DNA of 21,277 nucleotides from a virus. The translations under genes were made by a program, and so were the position numbers. The notes under the pieces are model-generated. The model searched no databases, was not told where the DNA came from, and was given only the letters and a program-made list of their open reading frames with translations. Of the stretch, positions 15,287 to 21,277 are shown one piece after another. Where the stretch lies: positions 1 through 21,277 of the IMG/VR virus record IMGVR_UViG_3300042382_000100. One strand, written 5' to 3'. The stretch's first letter is position 1, and each line of letters starts with the position of its first letter.

Positions 15287-16693
15287 ATGAATTTTGCAAA
15301 ATACTTACCATCAGCATTGCAAGGCTTAGTGCCTAGTCAATCAAGTGGTACGCCTAATCAAATGCCACAAGATGACACAATGATGGAGCTTGAACTAAAG
15401 CGCAGAATGAAATTTGCTGATGCTTTGCGTGGTCAAGAAGCGCCTCAAGGTCAAATGGTATCAGGTATATATGTAGCGCCATCAATAACGCAACAACTTG
15501 CTGGATTAGCTAATAAATATATTGCTGGGAAAAATGAAGAAAATGCTATTAAACAATATGGTGATTATCAAACAGCGCAAAAAACTAAACGAGCAACTGC
15601 TTTAGGTGACCTTATAGAAGGCATGGGTCCAGAAAAAGTTACTACAACAACAGAGCAAGCTGTTAGCAAGCCTTTAGAAATGGGCGCTAATGTCCCAACA
15701 TCTCCATTTGGAACTACAGATCAAGTTGCTCAAACAGCACCTAGCTTTGGCGGTACAGCACCTCAAAGTTATACTGGTGAAACAACATCTATGCAACCAG
15801 TTACATCAACAACAATGCGACCAAGAACGCAACAAGAATTGATGGCTAATATAATTAGATATGGTACTGCTACTGGTGACAGTAAAATAGGTGAGGATTT
15901 AGCACTTGGTTTAGCTAAACAAGCATTTACTCCAAAAGAAATTGAATATAAAGATTTAGGTAATCAATTGTTGCCTGTTTACAAAACAACTGGTGAGCCT
16001 GTGCCTGGATTAAAACCATTGCCTAAAGGCATGACTCCAGACCAAGAGCAACAAGCTAAATGGGATCAATTCAAATACGCTAATCCATCAGCAACTGATT
16101 TAATGCAAAATAAAACATCATTGCGTGGTCAAGACATTACGGTTCGTGGTCAAAATATGACCGACTTGCGATCTAAACAGCAAAATGAAATAAATGCTGG
16201 TAAAACAGTATTTGAGCGCACCAATACGCTTCGTAATGACTTTGCTGGCTTGCCTGAAGTTAAATCTTGGAATGTTGTGCAGCCATTGCTTGTATCTGCT
16301 AGGGACGCTGCTAAAGATACTACTGGCGGTAGTGATTTGAATTTGATTTACGCTATGGGTAAAGTAATGGACCCAGGCTCTGTGGTTCGTGAAGGTGAAT
16401 TGCAATTAGCTGGCAACACAGGTTCATTTGGCGAAAAACTTAAAGGTTATTACAAATCTGTTGCGGCTGGTGGTAACTTATCTCCAGCAGTTAAAAAAGA
16501 TTTATTAAATCAAATTGAAAGCCGTGCTAAAAACCAACAGCAATTATATACAAACACCAAAAATAAATACGGTGAAATTGCTAAACAGTATGGCCTTAAT
16601 CCTAATGAATTATTTGTTGAAGGCATTACAACTCCACCTACAGCTACAAGCTCACTTCGCTCACAAGCTGATGCAATTTTAGGAAATAAATAA
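15287..16693 (+). CDS. Putative ejection/internal virion protein 2
   Basis: 468 residues; AAGGA nine bases before the ATG. Ala/Gln/Thr/Lys-rich, no Cys. Segments: an amphipathic start MNFAKYLPSALQGLVPS; a helical region LKRRMKFADALRGQE; the conserved-looking QLAGLANKYIAGKNEENAIK then QYGDYQTAQ (about residues 68-100); a Thr/Pro/Ser-rich linker (about 115-180); and a helical C-terminal domain with DLNLIYAMGKVMDPGSVVRE (about residues 348-370) and LSPAVKKDLLNQIESRAKNQ. The last region resembles the helical domain found in other phage internal virion proteins. Second of three large non-catalytic proteins before the fibre gene, so an ejection role is the best reading. Confidence 0.68.
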   Translation: MNFAKYLPSALQGLVPSQSSGTPNQMPQDDTMMELELKRRMKFADALRGQEAPQGQMVSGIYVAPSITQQLAGLANKYIAGKNEENAIKQYGDYQTAQKTKRATALGDLIEGMGPEKVTTTTEQAVSKPLEMGANVPTSPFGTTDQVAQTAPSFGGTAPQSYTGETTSMQPVTSTTMRPRTQQELMANIIRYGTATGDSKIGEDLALGLAKQAFTPKEIEYKDLGNQLLPVYKTTGEPVPGLKPLPKGMTPDQEQQAKWDQFKYANPSATDLMQNKTSLRGQDITVRGQNMTDLRSKQQNEINAGKTVFERTNTLRNDFAGLPEVKSWNVVQPLLVSARDAAKDTTGGSDLNLIYAMGKVMDPGSVVREGELQLAGNTGSFGEKLKGYYKSVAAGGNLSPAVKKDLLNQIESRAKNQQQLYTNTKNKYGEIAKQYGLNPNELFVEGITTPPTATSSLRSQADAILGNK

Positions 16694-16694
16694 T

Positions 16695-18413
16695 ATGGCA
16701 AATGCAGATGATTACGCACAATGGATTGTAACTAATCAAGATAAAAAAGGCACACCTGAATTTAATACTGTTGCTCAAGCTTACCAAGAGGCAAAGTCTG
16801 AAGGCAGTATGCCTAGTCAAGAAATGCAAGCACCTGTTCGTGGTCCTGCAACACCTAGACAAGAAATAGTAGCTTCTACTGGTGGCAGAGTATTACAAGG
16901 TATGCGTGATCCAATAGACGAGGCTGCTGCATTATTGCCTAAAGGTTTACAAGCAATTACATCTTTAGGTGGTTACGCTCCAAATCCAGTAAGTGAATTC
17001 TTAGGTTCTGAAGCTGGTCGTGTGCAAGGCATAAACAAGGCAAACGAAGCGGATTATCAAGCAGCTAAACAAGCTACAGGTTTTGAAGGTAGCGATGTAT
17101 CAAGGTTTGCTGGCAATGTTTTAAGCCCTGCTAATGTGGCTATTGCATCTAAACTTCCAATGGCATTGCGTGGCGTTCAAGCTATAAAAGCTGGTGCAGG
17201 TGTTGGTGCTATTGGCGGTGCTTTAACACCATCTGGCGATGTCAATGATGAAAATTATTGGATGAACAAAGCAAAAGAAGTTGGTAAAGGCGCAGCATTT
17301 GGCGCTGGTACATCAGGATTGCTTGCAGGTGTAGCAAGAATGGTTAGACCTGAAACTAATCCTATGGCAGCACAATTAATGAAAGAAGGCGTTACACCTA
17401 CACCAGGTCAAATACTTGGTGGGGTTTATAATACGGTAGAAGAAAAACTACAAAGCTTACCAATTTTAGGTGATGCAATTAGTTATTCAAAACGCAAAAC
17501 GCAAGAAGAGTTTAATAAAGCGGCTTTAAACCGTGCATTAGAGCCTATTGGGGAAAAAGCAACTCAAGCTGGCCGTGCTGGTGTATTAGAAGTTAAAGAA
17601 AAACTAGGCAAAGCCTATGAATCATTGTTGCCTAAAATTTCATTTAAACCTGATCAACAATTTGTACAAGAATTTAACAATTTAAAACAAATGGCAACTG
17701 GTCTTGGGCCAAAAGAACAAGCTAAATTTAATTCAATTATTGATGATGTAATGAGCAAAGCTTCTCCTAACGGTTCAATGCTTGGCACAACATTTAAAAC
17801 TGTTGAGTCAAAATTAAACAAAGAAGCTAAAAACTTTACTAGGTCATCAGATGCTTATCAACAAGAGTTAGGCGGTGCATTAAATGAAGCGTTACGCATA
17901 TTGCGTGATACTTTGCCTAGGGTAAACCCAGGCTTTTCTGACGAGCTAAAAGCCATTAATACTGGCTATGCTAATTACACTAGGATTCGTCAAGCAGCAA
18001 GCTCAACAGCAGCAGGTGCAAGAGAAGGTATGTTTACACCAGCTCAATTAGCTCAAGCCGTAAGAGCGCAAGACACTAGCGCAGGTAAAGGTGCAAGTGC
18101 AACAGGTCAGGCTTTAATGCAAGATTTAGCAGAACGAGGCACAAATGTATTGGGGGCAAAAGTTCCTGATTCTGGAACTCCTGGCAGAGCTGCTTTAGCA
18201 GGTGGAGGTGTACTTGCTGGAGCTACTGGGACAGCTTTACCTTTAGCGGCTGCTTTAACGGCTAGTACCTTGCCTTATTTAGGAAGAAAAACAGCGGCAG
18301 CAGTGCTTACAAAACGCCCAGAATCTGCCAAAAAACTTGCCGAGCTTATAAGGAAAAGTAGCCCTTATATCGCTGGTGCAGCTAATCCTGCGCTGTCTGA
18401 TAAAGGACAATAG
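16695..18413 (+). CDS. Putative ejection/internal virion protein 3
   Basis: 572 residues, AGGAA at 16680-16684 before the ATG. The N-terminus contains KGTPEFNTVAQAYQEAKSE (about residues 18-36), a short motif that recurs at the start of phage internal virion proteins, often ones with a transglycosylase; here no lytic motif follows. Three Gly/Ala-rich hydrophobic stretches could cross or line a membrane: AIKAGAGVGAIGGAL (about 165-179), GKGAAFGAGTSGLLAGV (about 194-210) and ALAGGGVLAGATGTALPLAA (about 502-521). Between them are charged helical regions. This alternation suits a protein that is ejected and builds the trans-envelope conduit. The enzyme for cell-wall passage is not evident in any of the three proteins. 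Confidence 0.7.
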   Translation: MANADDYAQWIVTNQDKKGTPEFNTVAQAYQEAKSEGSMPSQEMQAPVRGPATPRQEIVASTGGRVLQGMRDPIDEAAALLPKGLQAITSLGGYAPNPVSEFLGSEAGRVQGINKANEADYQAAKQATGFEGSDVSRFAGNVLSPANVAIASKLPMALRGVQAIKAGAGVGAIGGALTPSGDVNDENYWMNKAKEVGKGAAFGAGTSGLLAGVARMVRPETNPMAAQLMKEGVTPTPGQILGGVYNTVEEKLQSLPILGDAISYSKRKTQEEFNKAALNRALEPIGEKATQAGRAGVLEVKEKLGKAYESLLPKISFKPDQQFVQEFNNLKQMATGLGPKEQAKFNSIIDDVMSKASPNGSMLGTTFKTVESKLNKEAKNFTRSSDAYQQELGGALNEALRILRDTLPRVNPGFSDELKAINTGYANYTRIRQAASSTAAGAREGMFTPAQLAQAVRAQDTSAGKGASATGQALMQDLAERGTNVLGAKVPDSGTPGRAALAGGGVLAGATGTALPLAAALTASTLPYLGRKTAAAVLTKRPESAKKLAELIRKSSPYIAGAANPALSDKGQ

Positions 18414-18494
18414 CCATGAGTAAAACGCTACACCTATTAATGTGGTCAATATAGTCATGCTTAATAATACAATAAAATGTAAAAGGAATCAATT
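18414..18494 (+). promoter_or_regulatory. AT-rich gap before the second fibre gene, possible weak promoter
   Basis: This is one of the few gaps in the late block. It holds TACAAT at 18468-18473, near the -10 consensus, but the region 17-19 bases upstream (GGTCAA / TGGTCA) is a poor -35. AAGGA at 18482-18486 is the ribosome site for the gene at 18495. A promoter that uncouples fibre expression from the ejection genes is possible but weakly supported. Confidence 0.22.
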
Positions 18495-19190
18495 ATGAGT
18501 CGTAACGGTAGTGGTGTATATTCTTTACCAGCAGGTAATCCTGTTGTCACGGGAACGACAATTTCCTCAACTTGGGCTAATGGCACATTAAACGATATAG
18601 CGTCTGCTCTTACAGCATCGCTTACATCAGACGGTCAAACTACACCTACGGCTAACTTGCCTATGGGTGGGTATGTGTTGTCGGGTGTAGGATCGGCTAC
18701 ATTACGAACGCAATCAGCTTCAGCAGGTCAGATACAGGACTCCACATTTCAATACTTAACTGGCATTAGTGGTACTAATACAATCGTAGCTACGGCTGCT
18801 TTAGGCATGACAGCCTATGCTGCTGGCCAAGTGTTTAGGTTTATATCAGCAGGGGCTAATACAGGCGCTGTAACAATTAACATAAACGCTATTGGTGCTA
18901 AAGCTATTACTAAAAATGGCACAGTTGCGCTAGTGGCTGATGACATTGTAGCTAGTTCCGTAATACAAGTAGTTTACGATGGCACGCAGTTTCAGTTACT
19001 AAGCGGTGCAGGTGGAGGTGGCGGTGCTACTGGTGGTGGTTCAGATGAAGTGTTTATTGAGAACGACCAAACAGTTACAACAAGCTATTCTATTCCAGCA
19101 ACTAAAAATGCTATGAGTACAGGGCCAATCACTATTGATTCTGGCGCAACCGTAACCGTTCCTAGCGGCAGTCGTTGGGTAATACTTTAA
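18495..19190 (+). CDS. Second tail fibre/anchor protein
   Basis: 231 residues. The N-terminus MSRNGSGVYSLPAGNPVVTG, followed by TTISSTWANGTLNDIASALT and GQTTPTANLPMGGYVL, is the well-known virion-attachment module of podovirus tail fibres and spikes. The middle (about 75-170) is a beta-rich domain (GTNTIVATAALGMTAYAAGQ; FRFISAGANTGAVTININA; VVYDGTQFQLLSG). A Gly-rich hinge (GGGGGATGGG) separates it from a C-terminal 42-residue module that matches the C-terminus of the long fibre at 2064-4556 (about 24 of 42 identical, no gaps, ending VTVPSGSRWVIL). It is short for a complete fibre, so it may be a connector onto which other fibre parts load. Confidence 0.82.
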   Translation: MSRNGSGVYSLPAGNPVVTGTTISSTWANGTLNDIASALTASLTSDGQTTPTANLPMGGYVLSGVGSATLRTQSASAGQIQDSTFQYLTGISGTNTIVATAALGMTAYAAGQVFRFISAGANTGAVTININAIGAKAITKNGTVALVADDIVASSVIQVVYDGTQFQLLSGAGGGGGATGGGSDEVFIENDQTVTTSYSIPATKNAMSTGPITIDSGATVTVPSGSRWVIL

Positions 19191-19199
19191 GAGAGTGCC

Positions 19200-19433
19200 A
19201 TGGAATCCCAAAGCTTAATTAACATAGTAATTGGTACGGTTCTTTCGGTTCTAGGCTGGTTTGCTAGACAACTTTGGGATGCCGTCCAAGACCTTAAGCG
19301 TGATGTCAAAGCCATTGAGGTTGACTTACCTACAACTTATGTTCGTAAGGAAGACCTAGAGGCTAGACTAGACCGTTTAGAGGCCGTTCTTAACCGTATA
19401 TTTGAGAAGCTTGACCACAAAGCTGACAAATGA
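19200..19433 (+). CDS. Single-TM coiled-coil small protein (XhlA-like layout)
   Basis: 77 residues. One hydrophobic helix near the N-terminus (about residues 6-25, LINIVIGTVLSVLGWFARQL) is followed by a charged coiled coil (LKRDVKAIEVDLPTTYVRKE; LEARLDRLEAVLNRIFEKL) and a KADK end. This layout, with YVRKEDLEARLDRLE near the middle, recurs in small phage proteins next to fibre and lysis genes. It resembles hemolysin XhlA-like or accessory lysis proteins, but could also be a fibre-linked coiled-coil protein. The stop overlaps the next ATG (ATGA). No signal peptide or lipobox is seen, so it is not an evident spanin. Confidence 0.66.
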   Translation: MESQSLINIVIGTVLSVLGWFARQLWDAVQDLKRDVKAIEVDLPTTYVRKEDLEARLDRLEAVLNRIFEKLDHKADK

Positions 19434-19606
19434 ATCAACAACAAAAATTAGAGGCATTGTTTGACAAGTTAGTTGGTCAAAGAATTGAAGAAGTAGGTAT
19501 TGACAACGATGAGTTTGTAATGTATACAGAGGATGGCACTTGCGTAGTGCTTTTCTCTGATGAGGACTTACAACTATATTATGAGCTTCCTGACAAAACC
19601 CACTAA
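19430..19606 (+). CDS. Small acidic hypothetical protein
   Basis: 58 residues from an ATG that overlaps the previous stop as ATGA. The sequence (MNQQQKLEALFDKLVGQRIE; DEFVMYTEDGTCVVLFSDED) is acidic and looks like a small alpha/beta domain: helix, then three or four strands. I do not recognise the family. Its 3' end overlaps the metallophosphoesterase start by 26-47 bases in a different frame, depending on the true start of that gene. The ATGA coupling to the gene before it and sensible composition are the evidence that it is real. Confidence 0.58.
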   Translation: MNQQQKLEALFDKLVGQRIEEVGIDNDEFVMYTEDGTCVVLFSDEDLQLYYELPDKTH

Positions 19607-20360
19607 GACGCACTTTGTGTTGCCTGATGTCCAGGCTAAAGATGGTAATGACTTTACATTCCTAACCTGCATAGGTAAATACCTTGTAGACAAAAAGCCT
19701 GATGTAATTATATGTATAGGGGACTTCGCTGATATGGAGTCCCTTTCTTCTTATGATGTGGGTAAAAAGTCATTTGAAGGTCGTAGCTACCAAAAAGATA
19801 TTTTGGCTGCTAGAGAGGCTATGGATGCCCTTCTACAGCCTATATATGACTACAACAATCAAGCTAAAAGTTTTAAGCAAAAGCAATACAAACCTCGCAT
19901 GGTTTTAACCCTAGGTAATCACGAAGACCGTATTAATCGTGCTATTAACGAGGATAGGAAGCTAGACGGCCTTATCTCCATTGATGACTTGCCTTACCAA
20001 GATTGGGAGGTTATCCCTTTCCTAGAAGTGATAGTGATTGACGGTATAGCGTATGCTCACTACTTTACATCGGGTGCTATGGGCAGACCTATTGGCTCTA
20101 GTGCAGCATTACTATCTAAAAAGCACATGAGTTGTTTTGCTGGTCATCAACAAGGCAGACAAATCTCTTACGCTATGAAAGCTAACGGCCAAGAGATGAC
20201 AGCCATTATATGTGGGTCATGTTACGAGCATAATGAGGACTACTTAGGCGCTCAAGGTAACAATCACTTTCGTGGGTGCTATATGCTATACGATGTAGAG
20301 GATGGCCGTTTTGACGAATTGCCACTAACACTCAAATATCTTAAGAGTAAGTATGCTTAG
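19581..20360 (+). CDS. Calcineurin-like metallophosphoesterase
   Basis: 259 residues from the ATG at 19581; an in-frame ATG at 19560 would add seven residues but lacks a ribosome site and overlaps the preceding gene more. The metal-binding motifs are in family order (numbered from the longer start): DVQ at 23-25 where DxH is usual, GDFAD at 54-58, GNHED at 119-123, a lone His in YAHYF at 167, and GHQQG at 195-199 in place of GHxH. The fold fits a two-metal phosphoesterase acting on phosphomono- or diesters. Gln at the DxH and GHxH positions makes activity or metal choice uncertain. Such genes are common in phages; the substrate is unknown. The stop codon lies inside the next terminator's stem. 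Confidence 0.84.
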   Translation: MSFLTKPTKTHFVLPDVQAKDGNDFTFLTCIGKYLVDKKPDVIICIGDFADMESLSSYDVGKKSFEGRSYQKDILAAREAMDALLQPIYDYNNQAKSFKQKQYKPRMVLTLGNHEDRINRAINEDRKLDGLISIDDLPYQDWEVIPFLEVIVIDGIAYAHYFTSGAMGRPIGSSAALLSKKHMSCFAGHQQGRQISYAMKANGQEMTAIICGSCYEHNEDYLGAQGNNHFRGCYMLYDVEDGRFDELPLTLKYLKSKYA

Positions 20361-20377
20361 CCCTTCGGGGCTTTTTT
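20359..20377 (+). terminator. Rho-independent terminator with UUCG loop
   Basis: AGCCC (20359-20363), TTCG loop (20364-20367), GGGCT (20368-20372), then a T run through 20377. The first two stem bases are the last two bases of the metallophosphoesterase TAG stop. Stem, tetraloop and U tract are all canonical, so this should be an efficient end of the long late transcript. Confidence 0.9.
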
Positions 20378-20380
20378 ATT

Positions 20381-20515
20381 ATGATTTTATACCGTATGCG
20401 TAAATTAAACGGCAAAAACCTGTGGGATGGTAGGCATACTATTGTCAGGCGTGTAGATAGGACAGCTCGTAAAATTGCCCGTCTATACAAACTACGAGGG
20501 AAGTTACGGCTATGA
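20381..20515 (+). CDS. Small basic protein after the terminator
   Basis: 44 residues, ATG at 20381 (an alternative ATG is at 20396). The sequence is very basic: MRKLNGKNLWDGRHTIVRRV then DRTARKIARLYKLRGKLRL, about one third Arg or Lys. No ribosome site is visible upstream because the start follows the terminator directly. Evidence for a real gene is the ATGA overlap with the next gene and the uniform tight packing of the four genes here. A nucleic-acid-binding role would fit the composition, but no known family is recognised. Confidence 0.45.
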   Translation: MILYRMRKLNGKNLWDGRHTIVRRVDRTARKIARLYKLRGKLRL

Positions 20516-20652
20516 AACAAATTAAACTCTGCGAGTGTTGCGGAGAGCCATACGAAATGGATGATGCTGACATAGACTTCCATGTCTGCCATGAGTGTAA
20601 TGTATACGATGAAGATTTAATTGGAATTATTGATATTGAGGATGAAATATGA
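20512..20652 (+). CDS. Small zinc-ribbon protein
   Basis: 46 residues with two CxxC knuckles: C7-x-x-C10 (CECC) and C26-x-x-C29 (CHEC), 15 residues apart, the spacing of a small zinc ribbon. The remainder is strongly acidic (EMDDADIDF; YDEDLIGIIDIEDEI). It overlaps the neighbours on both sides by ATGA. Small zinc-ribbon proteins are common in phages and may bind nucleic acid or host polymerase; with such an acidic surface, protein binding is more likely. The function is not known. Confidence 0.62.
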   Translation: MKQIKLCECCGEPYEMDDADIDFHVCHECNVYDEDLIGIIDIEDEI

Positions 20653-21011
20653 TTGGTGAATTTATAGCAACATTGTTTTTAGCTAGGGATGTAGCACACA
20701 GAGAACATCTACGCACTAAAAGCTATTCTCAACACAAGGCTTTAGGTCACTTTTATGAAGACATAGCAGAGTTAGCAGACAAGCTAACAGAAGCTTACCA
20801 AGGCCGTCATGGAATTATTAAAGAGATACCCATACTGACTGAAGAAGAAAAGTATAAAGAGCCTATTTACTGCATAGCTGAAAAACTAGCTTATGTTGAG
20901 AAGAATCGTTACAAGTGCATACCTAAAGATGACTCTGCGTTACAGAACATTGTGGACGAAATAATAGGTGAATTCTTAAGCCTAATCTACAAGCTGGAAA
21001 ACCTTAAATGA
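20649..21011 (+). CDS. Conserved helical phage protein, possibly DUF5856-like
   Basis: 120 residues; ATG overlaps the preceding stop. All-helical prediction. Notable segments are MIGEFIATLFLARDVAHREH, LRTKSYSQHKALGHFYEDIA, ELADKLTEAYQGRHGIIKEI, and a C-terminal NIVDEIIGEFLSLIYKLENL. The His/Glu spacing (AHREH, QHKALGHFYE, NIVDEI) looks like a ferritin/Dps-like four-helix bundle that could hold metal. I recall a phage family (DUF5856) with this same HKALGHFY ... EAYQGRHG pattern, but cannot confirm it. The function is unknown. It is directly coupled to the endolysin gene that follows. Confidence 0.7.
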   Translation: MIGEFIATLFLARDVAHREHLRTKSYSQHKALGHFYEDIAELADKLTEAYQGRHGIIKEIPILTEEEKYKEPIYCIAEKLAYVEKNRYKCIPKDDSALQNIVDEIIGEFLSLIYKLENLK

Positions 21012-21277
21012 AGTTGAGCAAGCATTTTACGCTTGAGGAGCTAACCTTCTCACAAACAGCAGTTCGTAACGGTATCAACAACAACCCATCCCAGGCAGTT
21101 AAAAACAACCTAAAAACACTAGCTGACAACCTTGAGAAAATACGCACATTCTTAGGCCATCCATTACGGATTAGCTCTGCCTTTCGTTGCATGGAGCTTA
21201 ATCGCAAAATAGGCGGTTCTGTAAACTCTGCTCACATGGACGGTCTAGCTGCTGATTTTACTTGCGCTGGATTTGCC
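21008..21277 (+). CDS. Peptidase M15-type endolysin, 3'-truncated by window edge
   Basis: ATG at 21008 overlaps the previous stop (ATGA); 90 residues are visible and the frame is open at the window end. The M15A (D-alanyl-D-alanine carboxypeptidase-like) signature is clear: LSKHFTLEELTFSQTA at the start, ISSAFRC (R60), and SAHMDGLAADF with zinc ligands H76 and D83 of H-x-x-G-x-A-x-D. Enzymes of this family cleave peptide cross-links of peptidoglycan and act as phage endolysins. The third zinc ligand (His in a later W-x-H-type motif) must lie beyond the window. No signal peptide is seen, so a holin would be needed for release. Confidence 0.88.
   Translation, partial: MKLSKHFTLEELTFSQTAVRNGINNNPSQAVKNNLKTLADNLEKIRTFLGHPLRISSAFRCMELNRKIGGSVNSAHMDGLAADFTCAGFA

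Noticed and set aside
18417-18455. 12-codon frame after the third ejection gene
   Set aside because: It is very short, has no ribosome site and no recognisable motif.
1-21277. tRNA genes, integrase, attachment sites and insertion sequences
   Set aside because: None was recognised by reading both strands; nearly all bases are accounted for by phage virion genes.

Overview
The window is a contiguous block of the late (virion) region of a tailed double-stranded DNA bacteriophage. All recognisable genes are on the + strand, packed nearly end to end with frequent ATGA or TAATG stop/start overlaps. There is a portal, scaffold, HK97-fold coat protein, head-tail adaptor, P22 gp10-like tail protein and three large Gly/Ala/Gln-rich putative ejection proteins. 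No tape measure, tail tube, sheath or baseplate gene is seen, so a short-tailed (podovirus-type) phage is the best reading. The DNA is moderately AT-rich and ribosome sites are of the AAGGAG type. M15-type endolysin and podovirus fibre-anchor domains suggest a Gram-negative host, but the sequence does not identify it. The sequence could be a free phage, a prophage or a metagenomic contig; no integrase or host gene is visible.

Layout. 1-2064: portal protein, cut by the left edge. 2064-6937: receptor-binding cassette, with a long fibre carrying an anchor domain and repeated trunk, two C1q-like fibre proteins separated by a 60-residue protein, a fourth fibre-like protein, and a 51-residue XkdW-like protein. 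6937-8403: a small membrane protein, two conserved small phage proteins and a beta-rich putative decoration protein. 8404-8505: leader with a perfect hairpin and a 24-bp direct repeat. 8506-10856: scaffold, major capsid protein and a small capsid-associated protein, closed by a UUCG-loop terminator. 10949-14391: coiled-coil virion protein, adaptor, gp10-like tail protein and a GNAT acetyltransferase. 14381-18413: three putative ejection proteins. 18495-19190: second fibre/anchor protein, whose C-terminus matches that of the long fibre. 19200-20360: a one-TM coiled-coil protein, a 58-residue protein and a metallophosphoesterase, closed by a second UUCG-loop terminator. 20381-21277: four genes chained by ATGA overlaps (small basic protein, zinc-ribbon protein, conserved helical protein, M15 peptidase endolysin cut by the right edge).

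How it works together (inference): scaffold and coat build the procapsid around the portal. The adaptor and gp10-like protein close the portal vertex. Ejection proteins ride inside the capsid and form a conduit across the host envelope. Two fibre loci give the receptor-binding apparatus. The right-hand genes supply lysis and accessory functions. The most notable features are the multi-head fibre cassette with visible domain-swap boundaries, the shared fibre C-terminal module, the repeat/hairpin leader before the scaffold, and the three hairpins between the coat and tail modules. I did not find a clearly new defence or mobile system.
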